DNA of 64,000 bases from Propionibacteriaceae bacterium (GCA_027492675.1 JAPUEI010000075.1:59583-123582); one strand, 5' to 3'; shown: positions 9,447 through 19,012, counted from the stretch's first letter. A program made the numbers and translations. Notes: generated by a model not told the origin, from the sequence alone.

Positions 9447-11828
9447 ATGGCTCATTTGCCCCGACTCACCGATGACGAGATCGCACCGCTGGATGCCTGG
9501 TGGCGTGCGAACAACTACCTGACCGTCGGCCAGATCTACCTGATGGCGAACCCGCTGCTGCGGGAGCCGTTGCGGCCCGAGCACATCAAGCCGCGTCTGT
9601 TGGGTCACTGGGGCACCTCGCCCGGCCTGGCGTTCATCTACACGCACGTGTCGCGCCTCATTCGCCACACCGGTCAGCAGTGCCTGTTCATCACCGGTCC
9701 CGGGCACGGTGGACCGTCGCTGGTGGGCGCGTCGTACCAGGAGGGCACGTACACCGACGCCTTCCCCAAGATCACCGAGGACGAGGCCGGTCTGCTCGCG
9801 TTCTTCCGGCAGTTCTCGGCGCCGGGCGGCATCCCCTCGCACGTGTCGGTGACGACGCCCGGATCGATCCACGAGGGCGGCGAGCTGGGGTACGCGCTGA
9901 TCCACGCGTTCGGCGCAGCCTTCGACAACCCCGATCTGCTGACCATCGCCGTCGTCGGTGACGGCGAGGCGGAGACGGGCCCGCTGGAGGGTTCCTGGAA
10001 GGGGATCTCGTTCCTCAACCCGGCCCACGACGGTGCCGTACTGCCGGTGCTGCACCTCAACGGGGGCAAGATCGCGGCCCCCACGGTGCTGTCGCGCAAG
10101 CCCCACGATGAGGTCGAGAAGCTGTTCGAGGGCCACGGCTACCAGGTGCTGTGGGTCGAGGGTGACGACCTGCCCGGCATGCACTTCCGGTTCGCGGAGG
10201 CGCTCTCGAGCGCGTACGACACCATCCAGGCCATCCAGTCCGCAGCACGGGACGGCTCCGAGCCGACGGGCCGGCCCCGCTGGCCGATGATCATCCTGCG
10301 CTCCCCGAAGGGCTGGACAGGCCCGGAGGTGGTGGACGGGGTCAAGGTCGAGGGCACGTGGCGCGCGCACCAGGTGCCACTGTCCGGGGTCAAGGAGAAC
10401 CCGGACCACCTCGCCCTGCTCGAGAGCTGGATGCGGTCGTACAAGCCTGAGGAGCTCTTCGACGCCGACGGACATCTCGTCGATCTCGTCAAGCAGGCCA
10501 ACCCCTCCAAGCCGCTGTCGATGTCCGGCACGCCCCACGCGAACGGCGGGTTGCTCGCCACCGAGCTCGATCTGCCCGACTTCCGGGAGCTGGCCATCGA
10601 CCTGCCCGCGCGCGCGGCGACGAAGGCGGAGTCCACGCGCAAGCTCGGCGAGCTGATGAAGGCGGCGTACGAGCGGAACCCGCACACCTTCCGGCTGTTC
10701 TGCCCCGACGAGGCGAACTCGAACCGCGTGGGTGCGGTCTTCGACGTCTCCGACCGGGCGTGGATGGAGGGTGTCACCGCCGACGACGTGAAGCTTGGCC
10801 CGACGGGCCGCGTGATGGAGGTGCTCAGCGAGCACAACTGCCACGGCTGGCTCGAGGGCTACACGCTGACCGGTCGGCACGGGCTGTTCGCCACGTACGA
10901 GGCCTTCGCCATGGTGTCGGCGTCGCAGACGGTGCAGCACGCCAAGTGGCTCCAGGAGTCGCTGGAGCTGCCGTGGCGGGCCAAGGTGCCGAGCCTCAAC
11001 ATCCTGCTGAGCTCCACCGCGTGGCGTAACGACCACAACGGCTTCAGTCACCAGGGCCCGGGCCTCATCCAGGTGGCGCTCAACTCTGGCAGCGCGGTGA
11101 ACCGGATCTACCTGCCGCCGGACGCCAACTGCCTGCTGTCGGTGGCCGACCACTGCTTCCGCTCGAAGTCGTACGTCAACCTCATCGTCATCGACAAGCA
11201 GCCGCAGCCGCAGTGGCTGTCGATGGACGAGGCGATCGCGCATTGCACGAAGGGCGCGTCGATCTGGGAGTGGGCCGGCTCGCCGGAAGGTCCGGGGGAG
11301 CCGGACATCGTGCTCGCTTGCGCCGGCGACATCATGACGCAGGAGACGGTCGCGGCCGCCGAGCTGCTGACCACCCGGCTGCCGTCGTTGCGGGTGCGCG
11401 TGGTCAACGTCGTCGACCTGATGACGCTGCGGAGGCCGAAGGACCACCCGCACGGGATGACCGAGACGTACTTCCGTGAGCTGTTCACCGACACCAAGGA
11501 TGTGGTGTTCGCGTTCCACGGCTACCCGGGCGCGGTCCACCAGCTCGTCCACGGACGTCCCGACGCGGACCGGTTCCGGGTGCGGGGCTTCATCGAAGAG
11601 GGCACGACGACCACGCCGTTCGACATGGTCGTACGGAACAGGGCGTCGCGCTATCACCTCGTCCTCGACGTCCTGAACAACGCCCACGTGGCTCCGGCGG
11701 GAGCCGAGGACCTGCGCGCGTACTGCATGTCCCAGCTCGAGCGCCATGAGACGTACATCGTCGAGAACCTGGAGGATCTGCCGGAGATCCGCAACTGGAC
11801 GCTCGGCGCGGAGGTTCCCGCGCTGTGA
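9447..11828 (+). CDS. xfp: Xylulose-5-phosphate/fructose-6-phosphate phosphoketolase
   Basis: Thiamine-diphosphate enzyme that splits xylulose 5-phosphate or fructose 6-phosphate with phosphate to give acetyl phosphate and a shorter sugar phosphate. The 793-aa length is standard. Visible signatures are GHWGTSPGL and GPGHGGPSL near the N-terminus, EGGELGYAL, and the cofactor motif GDGEAETG. A TATCGT box (9435-9440) ends six nt before the ATG, consistent with a leaderless transcript separate from the aro operon. It feeds acetate and acetyl-CoA metabolism. No acetate kinase is nearby. Confidence 0.96.
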   Translation: MAHLPRLTDDEIAPLDAWWRANNYLTVGQIYLMANPLLREPLRPEHIKPRLLGHWGTSPGLAFIYTHVSRLIRHTGQQCLFITGPGHGGPSLVGASYQEGTYTDAFPKITEDEAGLLAFFRQFSAPGGIPSHVSVTTPGSIHEGGELGYALIHAFGAAFDNPDLLTIAVVGDGEAETGPLEGSWKGISFLNPAHDGAVLPVLHLNGGKIAAPTVLSRKPHDEVEKLFEGHGYQVLWVEGDDLPGMHFRFAEALSSAYDTIQAIQSAARDGSEPTGRPRWPMIILRSPKGWTGPEVVDGVKVEGTWRAHQVPLSGVKENPDHLALLESWMRSYKPEELFDADGHLVDLVKQANPSKPLSMSGTPHANGGLLATELDLPDFRELAIDLPARAATKAESTRKLGELMKAAYERNPHTFRLFCPDEANSNRVGAVFDVSDRAWMEGVTADDVKLGPTGRVMEVLSEHNCHGWLEGYTLTGRHGLFATYEAFAMVSASQTVQHAKWLQESLELPWRAKVPSLNILLSSTAWRNDHNGFSHQGPGLIQVALNSGSAVNRIYLPPDANCLLSVADHCFRSKSYVNLIVIDKQPQPQWLSMDEAIAHCTKGASIWEWAGSPEGPGEPDIVLACAGDIMTQETVAAAELLTTRLPSLRVRVVNVVDLMTLRRPKDHPHGMTETYFRELFTDTKDVVFAFHGYPGAVHQLVHGRPDADRFRVRGFIEEGTTTTPFDMVVRNRASRYHLVLDVLNNAHVAPAGAEDLRAYCMSQLERHETYIVENLEDLPEIRNWTLGAEVPAL

Positions 11829-12214
11829 GCATGGGGTACGTGGAGGCTCTGGAGCCCGATGAGTGCCGCCAGCTGATCGCCTCGCACCAGGTGGCGCGGG
11901 TGGCGTTCGTCGGAGAGCTGGGGGACGTGCTGGTCCTGCCCATCGCCTATGTCATCGACGGCGACGGTGTCCTCGCGTTCGCCACGTCGGCGGAGAGGGT
12001 CCTGGCGCGTCTGGCGAGGGGAGTGAGAGCGACGCTCCAACTCGACGACGTCGCCGAGGACCTGATGAATGGCTGGTCCGTGCTGGCACACGGTCTCGCT
12101 GAGCGCTACACCGGACCCGCCGTACCGCGTCCATGGGTGCCGGGCCCTGACGAGGTGCTGGTCGGCATCACGTTCGACGCGTTCAGCGGGCGCGCCGTCT
12201 CCGTGGGCGAGTAG
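11825..12214 (+). CDS. Pyridoxamine 5'-phosphate oxidase-like flavin-fold protein
   Basis: The 129-aa single-domain protein has the split-barrel fold of PNPOx-like flavin-binding proteins. Strands such as VARVAFVG and VLVLPIAYVIDGDGVLAF are followed by the GWSVLAHGLA motif typical of this group. GTG at 11825 overlaps the phosphoketolase stop by 4 nt, so it is co-translated with it; ATG at 11831 is an alternative start. Related actinobacterial proteins bind F420, FMN or haem, and the cofactor cannot be assigned here. It converges on the EamA gene with a 3-nt gap. Confidence 0.75.
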   Translation: MSMGYVEALEPDECRQLIASHQVARVAFVGELGDVLVLPIAYVIDGDGVLAFATSAERVLARLARGVRATLQLDDVAEDLMNGWSVLAHGLAERYTGPAVPRPWVPGPDEVLVGITFDAFSGRAVSVGE

Positions 12215-12217
12215 CGC

Positions 12218-13144
12218 TCAGTCGGCCGCAGGTTCCAGCGCGGCGTCGTCGAGGCGTGCAGGTTCGACGGCGACCGGCTGAGGTCGACGGAGGCTCGCCC
12301 AGAGCACGCCGCCGATGACGGCCAGGCCGCCGACGAGTTCGAGCGGCTGCGGGGTCTCTCCGAGGGCCAGCCAGGCCGCGGTGAGTCCCGTGACGGGCAC
12401 CAGCATGGAGAACGGCGCCACGCGCCCGGCCGGGTGGCGGCTCATGAGCCACACCCACACGCCTGAGCCGACGACCGTGCCGATCAGGACGGTGTACGCG
12501 AGACCCGCCCACGCCGGCATTGCGGCGGCCGTCAGCGACGAGGTCAGGGACGAGGCGATGCGGTGAGGTCCCTCCACGGCCAGCGACAACGCAAGCATCG
12601 GCAGCGGCGGCACGACGGACATCCACATGGTCAGGTGCAGCGGGTTCGGCGCGGCGGCCTTCCGGGTGGCGAGGTTCCCCAGCGCCCATCCGAATCCGCC
12701 GAAGACCACCAGCAGGAACGGCGCCCAGGAGCCGGCGCCGCCGCGAGCCACCCCGACGAGGATGAGCCCCAGCACGGCGACGCCGATGCCCACCGCGCTC
12801 CGGGCGGAGATGTGCTCCTTGAGGAGCAACGCGCCGAGGAGGACCGTGAACGGCGCGGACGACTGCAGCACCAGCGACGCCAGTCCGGAGGGGAAGCCGG
12901 CAGCCATGCCGAGGTACAGGCCGATGAACTGCAGCGTGCCGAAGCCCAGCCCGTACCCCAGGAGCCAGCGCGTGGGCACTTTCGGCCGGGGGACCAGCAG
13001 GAGCGTGGGCACCGCGAGCAGCGCGAACCGCAACGCGACCAGGAACAGCGGTGGGAACTGCTGCAGCGAGGCATGGATCGCGATGAAGTTGAGACCCCAG
13101 ACGACGGCGACACCCACGGCGAGGAGTACATGACGGATCGGCAC
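12218..13144 (-). CDS. EamA (DMT) family transporter
   Basis: A 308-aa inner membrane protein with about ten hydrophobic segments in two EamA halves of five, typical of drug/metabolite transporters of the RhaT/YdcZ type. The first half begins VLLAVGVAVVWGLNFIAI, and the second half starts near SWAPFLLVVFGGFGWALG. GTG at 13144 is the start. A CAGAGT box lies six nt before it with TTGTCC 18 nt further upstream, so a leaderless mRNA is likely. The divergent LysR gene is probably its regulator. Substrate is unknown; amino acid or metabolite export is common in the family. Confidence 0.85.
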   Translation of the reverse strand: MPIRHVLLAVGVAVVWGLNFIAIHASLQQFPPLFLVALRFALLAVPTLLLVPRPKVPTRWLLGYGLGFGTLQFIGLYLGMAAGFPSGLASLVLQSSAPFTVLLGALLLKEHISARSAVGIGVAVLGLILVGVARGGAGSWAPFLLVVFGGFGWALGNLATRKAAAPNPLHLTMWMSVVPPLPMLALSLAVEGPHRIASSLTSSLTAAAMPAWAGLAYTVLIGTVVGSGVWVWLMSRHPAGRVAPFSMLVPVTGLTAAWLALGETPQPLELVGGLAVIGGVLWASLRRPQPVAVEPARLDDAALEPAAD

Positions 13145-13203
13145 GGGATGACTCTGTCAGCGATCAACCCTGAAGGACAAGCGAAAGAATCTGACGTTTC
13201 ACT

Positions 13204-13216
13204 GTAGGTTGCCTAC
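13204..13216 (+). promoter_or_regulatory. Palindrome over the -10 box of the LysR gene
   Basis: GTAGG (13204-13208) and CCTAC (13212-13216) form a perfect inverted repeat around TTG, directly before the ATG at 13217. The -10 box TAGGTT (13205-13210) lies inside it and ends six nt before the start codon. A regulator bound here would block transcription and, on a leaderless mRNA, the start itself. Autoregulation by the LysR protein is a reasonable guess, although LysR sites are usually longer. Confidence 0.45.
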
Positions 13217-14155
13217 ATGGAGGTACGTCATCTGTTCCTGCTCAGGGAGATCGCGGTTCGGGGGACGCTGGCCGCTGTTGCTGCGGCGACGCACCGCACG
13301 CCCTCCGCGGTCTCGCAGCAGCTCCGCAGCGCCGAGCGTGAGTTCGGGGTGCCCTTGGTCGAGCCGGTGTCCCGTGGGCTTCGCCTCACCGCCGAAGGGC
13401 TACTGCTCGCCGAGAGCGCCGACGACGTGGGGCGCGTGATCGCCGAGGTGGAAGCCCGCTTGGAGGCGCGTCTCGGCCAGCCGGGCGGCACGGTGTCGAT
13501 CGGCACGCTGCCCAGCGCGGGGGAGGCGCTGCTCCCCGGGCTGGTGTCCAGGCTCCGCGGGACGGCCATCACCGTCGATGTACGGGACTTCGACCTCGCC
13601 GAGGACGAGTACGCCACCCGCACCCTCGACCACGACCTCGTCATCGCGCACAGCCTCACCGGTGACGTGCCCGCAGGGGCCCAGGGCCTCGTCTGCCGGG
13701 TCCTGGCCCACGAGCCCCTTGACGTGGCGCTGCCCGCCGGGCACCCGCTCGCCGGGCGCGATGTCCTGACGCCCGATGATCTGGTCGGCACGACCTGGAT
13801 CGCCGTGCCAAAGGGGTTCCCGTTCGACACCGTCCTGCTGGCCGTCGAAGCGGCTACGGGTCATCCGCTCGACCGGAGGATGCGGTTGGTCGACAACCGA
13901 CTCGTGGAGTCGCTGGTGGCGGCGGGGGAGGGACTGGCCCTGCTCCCGAGGTTCACGACTCGACCGCACGGGGGCACGGTGCTTCGGCCGCTGGCCGGCG
14001 TCGAGGCGCATCGTGCCGTGGTGGCTCTGGCCCGCCCGGACCACTACGCCAGGCGTGCTGTACGGACGGTGGCGGACCACCTGGCGGAGGTCGGAGGTGA
14101 ACTCATGGCGACCACAGGGTTGGGGTCCAGGGGCAGGGCTAGGGTGGGTTCATGA
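13217..14155 (+). CDS. LysR family transcriptional regulator
   Basis: The 312-aa product has an N-terminal winged helix-turn-helix (about residues 1-60: MEVRHLFLLREIAVRGTLAA followed by HRTPSAVSQQLRSAE) and a periplasmic-binding-like effector domain (about residues 90-295). It is divergent from the EamA transporter with a 72-bp gap, the usual layout for a LysR protein that controls its neighbour and itself. The -10 box and palindrome directly before the ATG suggest a leaderless, autoregulated transcript. Its stop overlaps the universal stress protein start by 4 nt. Confidence 0.88.
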   Translation: MEVRHLFLLREIAVRGTLAAVAAATHRTPSAVSQQLRSAEREFGVPLVEPVSRGLRLTAEGLLLAESADDVGRVIAEVEARLEARLGQPGGTVSIGTLPSAGEALLPGLVSRLRGTAITVDVRDFDLAEDEYATRTLDHDLVIAHSLTGDVPAGAQGLVCRVLAHEPLDVALPAGHPLAGRDVLTPDDLVGTTWIAVPKGFPFDTVLLAVEAATGHPLDRRMRLVDNRLVESLVAAGEGLALLPRFTTRPHGGTVLRPLAGVEAHRAVVALARPDHYARRAVRTVADHLAEVGGELMATTGLGSRGRARVGS

Positions 14156-15048
14156 GCACCCAGGACACCACCCAGCCGCAGGCGCCTGACAGCCATCGCA
14201 TCCTCGTCGGCGTCGACGGGTCGGATGACGCGATGCGGGCCGTGAAGTACGCACTCGGCACCGCGGAACGGACAGGCCAGGACATCTGGCTCGTGCACGC
14301 GGTGGACGACGGCGTCCTCACCAGCGGCTGGGGCGTGGTCTACGACCCGACGATCCTGTCCGCGGTCGGCGAGGAGGCGCTGAACGTCGCCAAGACGTTC
14401 CTGACCGACAACGGGTTCCCGGCGGCGCGGATTCACGCCGAGGTGCTCATGGGCCATCCCACGGCCGTTCTGGCCGACCTCAGCGAGAGCGCCGAGCTGT
14501 GCGTCGTGGGTCGCCGCGCGGCTGGTGGTCTGGACCGGATGTTCGTTGGCTCGACCAGCGTCACGCTCGCCGGTTCCGCGCGCTGCCCGGTGATCGTCAT
14601 CTCCGCGGCGTCGACGCCTGGTCCCACGGGTGGCCACAAGCGCATCGCCGTCGCTGTCACCGCTCCCGACAAGGCCAAGAGCCAGGTGTCTTGGGCGCTC
14701 GGAGAGGCCCGCGACCGCGGCTGCTCGCTGGTGGTTGCCCACGTGCTCTCCCCGGCCCCCACGGGGCTGTTCGCGGCCTTCAAGCAGCAGCCCACACCCG
14801 AGGGCAACGAGAAGGCCCGGCTCGCGCTGGAGGCGATGCTCACCGAGCTTCGGGCTGACTATCCCGAGGTCGTGATCGAGGGCGAGATCCTTCACGGCCT
14901 GCCCATCGAGCAGCTGGTCGCCGAGACCGGCACCGTGGACCTCCTCGTTCTCGGCGTGCACCCCCATCCCGTGACCGGCGTCTCCCTCGGCGGGCCGCTG
15001 CGCGGCATCCTCGCCCACGCCCTCTGCCCCGTCTGCCTCGTGCGCTGA
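14152..15048 (+). CDS. Tandem universal stress protein
   Basis: The 298-aa protein has two UspA domains. The first begins ILVGVDGSDDAMRAVKYAL and ends with a G-rich ATP-binding segment GRRAAGGLDRMFVGS. The second begins RIAVAVTAPDKAKSQVSWAL and ends LGVHPHPVTGVSLGGPL. Tandem Usp proteins in Actinobacteria bind ATP and respond to hypoxia or stationary phase. ATG at 14152 overlaps the LysR stop, but a TAGGGT box (14140-14145) six nt before the ATG suggests it also has its own leaderless promoter. It ends at a strong terminator. Confidence 0.9.
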   Translation: MSTQDTTQPQAPDSHRILVGVDGSDDAMRAVKYALGTAERTGQDIWLVHAVDDGVLTSGWGVVYDPTILSAVGEEALNVAKTFLTDNGFPAARIHAEVLMGHPTAVLADLSESAELCVVGRRAAGGLDRMFVGSTSVTLAGSARCPVIVISAASTPGPTGGHKRIAVAVTAPDKAKSQVSWALGEARDRGCSLVVAHVLSPAPTGLFAAFKQQPTPEGNEKARLALEAMLTELRADYPEVVIEGEILHGLPIEQLVAETGTVDLLVLGVHPHPVTGVSLGGPLRGILAHALCPVCLVR

Positions 15049-15093
15049 CCCCGAGTCACCGGGCAGCCGAAAGGCTGCGGCACGGTGACGGGG
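15049..15093 (+). terminator. Terminator after the universal stress protein gene
   Basis: Starting one base after the stop codon: CCCC (15049-15052) pairs with GGGG (15090-15093), GTCACC (15055-15060) with GGTGAC (15084-15089), and an inner GCAGCC-GAAA-GGCTGC hairpin (15063-15078) closes with a GNRA loop. No U-run follows, as is common in high-GC actinobacteria. Confidence 0.75.
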
Positions 15094-15116
15094 CGCGCCG
15101 GTAGTCTGGAGCGGCC

Positions 15117-18100
15117 ATGGACCCGTACCTCGTGGTCGATCCCGACCTTCCCATCGCCGCCGCGGTGCCTGACATCGCGGCGGCGCTGCTGTCCAGCCAG
15201 GTGGTCGTGGTGGCCGGCGAGACGGGGTCGGGCAAGACCACACAGCTGCCGAAGATCTGCCTCCTCGCCGGTCGGCGGAGCGTCGGCCACACCCAACCCC
15301 GCCGGATCGCCGCCCGTACGTTGGCAGAGCGCATCGCTGAGGAGACGCGCACCGAACTCGGCGACGTGGTCGGCTACCAGATGCGGTTCACCCGCAAGGC
15401 CAGCCGGGCGACCCGGGTCAAGGTGATGACCGACGGGATCCTGCTGGCGGAGATCACGCACGACCGCGACCTGCGCTCCTACGACACGATCATCATCGAC
15501 GAGGCCCACGAGCGCAGCCTCAACATCGACTTCCTCCTGGGGTACATCAAGCAGCTGTTGCCGCGCCGTCCAGACCTCAAGGTCATCGTCACCAGCGCCA
15601 CCATCGACACCTCGCGGTTCGCGTCGCACTTCGACGACGCGCCGATCATCGAGGTCTCGGGGCGGACGTACCCGGTCGAGCTCCGCTACCGCCCCGTACG
15701 TGACGACGGGGCTGTCAGCTCCGACGACGAGGAGGAGCGCAGCACCCGACCCTTTCCTCCGGCCGACGAGAAGGACCTCACCGACGCGATCTGCGACGCC
15801 GTCGTCGAACTCCAGGCCGCGGGCGACGGCGACGTACTGGTGTTCTGCTCCGGCGAGCGCGAGATCCGCGACGCGGCCGAAGCACTTGAGGCCAGGAAGC
15901 TGCGGTTCACCGAGATCCTCCCGCTGTACGCGCGGTTGTCGGTCGCCGAACAGCACCGCGTGTTCTCCTCGCACACCGGACGGCGCGTCGTCATCGCCAC
16001 CAACGTCGCCGAGACCTCGCTGACGGTGCCCGGCATCCGGTACGTCGTCGACTCCGGCACGGCACGGATCTCGCGCTACTCCAAGCGCACGAAGGTGCAG
16101 CGGCTGCCGATCGAGCCCATCTCGAAGGCCTCCGCGAACCAGCGGGCCGGCCGCTGCGGGCGCGTGGCGCCAGGCATCTGCATCCGCCTGTACAGCGAGG
16201 CCGACTACGAGGCCCGCCCGCAGTACACCGAGCCCGAGATCCTCCGTACGAATCTCGCCTCGGTCATCTTGCAGATGGCCGACGCCGACCTCGGCGACAT
16301 CGTCGACTTCCCCTTCGTCGAGCCGCCGGATGCCGCGCAGATCACCGACGGCCTTCGTACGCTCACCGAGCTGGGCGCCCTCGCCGATCGGAGCACGCGA
16401 CCCAAGCTCACGCCCGTGGGGCATCAGCTCGCGCGGCTCCCGGTCGACCCGCGCCTGGGTCGGATGCTCGTCGAGGCCTCGGTCAGGGGATGTCTGCGCG
16501 AAGCACAGGTCATCGTCGCTGGCCTCGCCATCCCCGACGTCCGCGAGCGACCGCTCGAGAAGCGGGAACAGGCGGACACGGCGCACCGCCGCTTCTGGGC
16601 TCCGGGGCCGACCGCCGACGGCGAGCCCGGCCAGCCGGACGGCTCTGACTTCGTCGCGCTCGTGCGGCTCTGGGACTATCTGCGCACGCAGCGCCACGAG
16701 CTCTCCGGCAACGCGTTCCGGCGCATGTGCCGAGATGAGTACCTCAACTTCCTGCGCGTACGGGAGTGGCAGGACCTGCACACGCAGATCCGCCAGATCT
16801 GCGACGAACTCGAACTCGACCGCAACGCGGAGCCGGCTCCGACCGACCTCGTGCACACCGCGGTGCTGTCCGGTCTGCTGAGCCACGTCGGCCTTCTCGA
16901 CACGCGCGGCGAGCGCACGGACCTGCCGCCTCGTAAGCGAGCCCGTCTCGGGCCTCGCGAGTACCGCGGCGCCCGCGGCACGGCGTGGGCCATCGCCCCG
17001 GGGTCGTCCTTGGCGAAGACGCCGCCGCCGCTAGCCGTGGCGTACGAGCTGGTGGAGACCAGCCGGCTGTGGGCCCGTACGGTGGCCGGCGTCGACGCGG
17101 AGTGGATCGAGGCGGTCGCCGAGCACGTGCTGAGCCGCACGTACGCCGAGCCGCACTGGTCGGAGTCGCAAGGCTCGGTGGTGGCGCTGGAGACGGTGAG
17201 CCTCTACGGCGTGCCGATCATCTCCGGCCGCACCGTCCAGTACGCGCGCATCGATCCTGTGGAGGCCCGGCGCCTGTTCATCCAGGCCGCACTCGTCGAG
17301 GGGCATTGGCGCACGAGGCATCACTTCGCGACCCGCAACGCCACGGTGCGCGAGCAGGCCGCCGAGCTGGAGGAGCGTACGAGACGGCGCGACCTCGTCG
17401 TCGACGACGCCACGATCTTCGCCTTCTACGACGAGCGCATCCCGGCCGATGTGGTGTCGCAGCGCCACTTCGACACCTGGTGGCGTACGAAGCGGCACGA
17501 GGACGACGCGTACCTCGACCTCTCGCTGTCCGACCTGGTCGCGAGCGAGGACACGGACGTCTCTGCCGGTGGGTTCCCCGACTGGTGGCGGGCGGGCGGC
17601 CACGAGCTGGAGGTCACGTACGTCTTCGACCCGGGGTCCCAGCACGACGGGGTGACGATCGAGATCCCTGTCACGGTGCTCAACCAGCTTCCGCCTGCGG
17701 CGTTCACCTGGCACGTGCCCGGCTACCGCGAGGACCTCGCAACTGAGTTGATCCGGTCGCTGCCCAAGAGCCTGCGGACGTCGTTCGTACCGGCCCCGAA
17801 CCACGCCGCCGCCGCGCTGGCCTGGCTCGCCCAGCGTCCCGACGTCGCGTCAGCGCCACAGGGCGACACGGCGCCGGACACAGTCACGTTCCCCGACGCT
17901 CTCGCCGTCGCCCTGCGTGCCCTCACCGGCACGGACCCGGCGGGGCAGTGGGGCGACCGCGAGCTGCCCGCTCACCTGCGCCCGACGCTGGTCGTGCTCG
18001 ACGGCCGCAAGGAGCTCGCCCGAGGCGAGGACCTGGCTGCACTGCAGCGGCAGCTCACGACGACCGTGAGCCGCACGCTGACCAAGGTCAACCGCCGCGC

Positions 18101-18983
18101 CACGGTGACGGGTGCGGTCACCTGGTCGTTCCCCCCGCTCGAGCCTCGGTTGGTCACGACGGTGGACGGCACGGAGGTCGTGGGCTTCCCGGCGCTACGC
18201 GACGAGGGGACGTCTGTCGGCGTCGTCGTTCTGGACACCGAGGAGCGTGCCCGTACGAGCCATGCCCGGGGTCTCCGGCGCCTGATCCAGCTCACCTCGC
18301 CGGACCCCACCACCTGGGTGGTGTCGCGGATGTCGAACGCGACGAAGCTCCAGCTCGGCTCCAGCCCGTACCCCACGGTCCCGGCGCTGTTGGCCGACGC
18401 CCGGCTCAGGGCGATCGACGACGCGCTGGGTGCGCTGCAGGTCGACCCGGCGTCCGTACGGGACGCGGAGCGGTTCGCCGCCGTACAGGTGTCCGTACGT
18501 GAGCGGCAGGCCGAGACGATGCGAGCGCTGGTCGCGTACATCGGTGAGGTGCTCGCGCGCCATCAGGAGGTCCTCAGGCAGCTCCCGGGGATGACCTCCT
18601 CGTACGTCACCGACGATGTCCGCGAGCAGGTGGCCAACCTTGTCTACCCGGGGTTCGTCCTGGCCACGCCGAGCCCCTGGTTCGAACGGCTGTCGCGCTA
18701 CCTGCACGCGGCGGAGTTGCGTCTCGTGGCGTACCGCACCAACCCCGCCCGCGAGCGCCAGTCGGCGGACCTCATCGCGGACCTGGAGGACGAGTACGCG
18801 CGACTGGTGGCGCGCTTCGCCGAGCCACCGCTCCCGACACCGGTGGCCCGTGTGGGGTGGCTGCTCGAGGAGTTGCGGGTCAGCCTGTTCGCGCAGCAGC
18901 TACGCACCGCGGAGCCCGTCTCGGCGAAGCGCGTGCGCACCGCGATGGCCGAGTGTGCCGCCTCGCCTATCCTGGGCCGATGA
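15117..18983 (+). CDS. hrpA: ATP-dependent RNA helicase HrpA
   Basis: DEAH-box helicase of 1288 aa, the full length of the family, acting on mRNA or stalled ribosome complexes. Seen motifs: Walker A GETGSGKTTQ (about residues 33-42), DEAHERS, SATID, the ATNVAETSLTVPG segment and QRAGRCGR. These are followed by the helicase-associated and OB-fold regions and the long C-terminal DUF3418 domain found in HrpA. A TAGTCT box (15102-15107) lies nine nt before the ATG, so the leader is very short or absent. The upstream terminator separates it from the stress protein gene. Confidence 0.95.
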   Translation: MDPYLVVDPDLPIAAAVPDIAAALLSSQVVVVAGETGSGKTTQLPKICLLAGRRSVGHTQPRRIAARTLAERIAEETRTELGDVVGYQMRFTRKASRATRVKVMTDGILLAEITHDRDLRSYDTIIIDEAHERSLNIDFLLGYIKQLLPRRPDLKVIVTSATIDTSRFASHFDDAPIIEVSGRTYPVELRYRPVRDDGAVSSDDEEERSTRPFPPADEKDLTDAICDAVVELQAAGDGDVLVFCSGEREIRDAAEALEARKLRFTEILPLYARLSVAEQHRVFSSHTGRRVVIATNVAETSLTVPGIRYVVDSGTARISRYSKRTKVQRLPIEPISKASANQRAGRCGRVAPGICIRLYSEADYEARPQYTEPEILRTNLASVILQMADADLGDIVDFPFVEPPDAAQITDGLRTLTELGALADRSTRPKLTPVGHQLARLPVDPRLGRMLVEASVRGCLREAQVIVAGLAIPDVRERPLEKREQADTAHRRFWAPGPTADGEPGQPDGSDFVALVRLWDYLRTQRHELSGNAFRRMCRDEYLNFLRVREWQDLHTQIRQICDELELDRNAEPAPTDLVHTAVLSGLLSHVGLLDTRGERTDLPPRKRARLGPREYRGARGTAWAIAPGSSLAKTPPPLAVAYELVETSRLWARTVAGVDAEWIEAVAEHVLSRTYAEPHWSESQGSVVALETVSLYGVPIISGRTVQYARIDPVEARRLFIQAALVEGHWRTRHHFATRNATVREQAAELEERTRRRDLVVDDATIFAFYDERIPADVVSQRHFDTWWRTKRHEDDAYLDLSLSDLVASEDTDVSAGGFPDWWRAGGHELEVTYVFDPGSQHDGVTIEIPVTVLNQLPPAAFTWHVPGYREDLATELIRSLPKSLRTSFVPAPNHAAAALAWLAQRPDVASAPQGDTAPDTVTFPDALAVALRALTGTDPAGQWGDRELPAHLRPTLVVLDGRKELARGEDLAALQRQLTTTVSRTLTKVNRRATVTGAVTWSFPPLEPRLVTTVDGTEVVGFPALRDEGTSVGVVVLDTEERARTSHARGLRRLIQLTSPDPTTWVVSRMSNATKLQLGSSPYPTVPALLADARLRAIDDALGALQVDPASVRDAERFAAVQVSVRERQAETMRALVAYIGEVLARHQEVLRQLPGMTSSYVTDDVREQVANLVYPGFVLATPSPWFERLSRYLHAAELRLVAYRTNPARERQSADLIADLEDEYARLVARFAEPPLPTPVARVGWLLEELRVSLFAQQLRTAEPVSAKRVRTAMAECAASPILGR

Positions 18984-19012
18984 CCCGCCGTCCGGACGCC
19001 GCCGATGCGTGA
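18980..19012 (+). CDS. Possible leaderless leader peptide
   Basis: A TATCCT box (18968-18973) sits six nt before ATG at 18980, the spacing seen at other leaderless starts here. This ATG opens a 10-codon frame (MTRRPDAADA) whose TGA lies just past the ATG at 19005 of the next gene. It overlaps the hrpA stop. The arrangement would couple translation of the downstream gene to that of the peptide. It could also be chance; no peptide-specific signal is visible. Confidence 0.3.
   Translation: MTRRPDAADA

Noticed and set aside
8697-11747. 1016-aa minus-strand open frame opposite PaiB and phosphoketolase
   Set aside because: Shadow of two well supported genes on the plus strand, without a recognisable domain.
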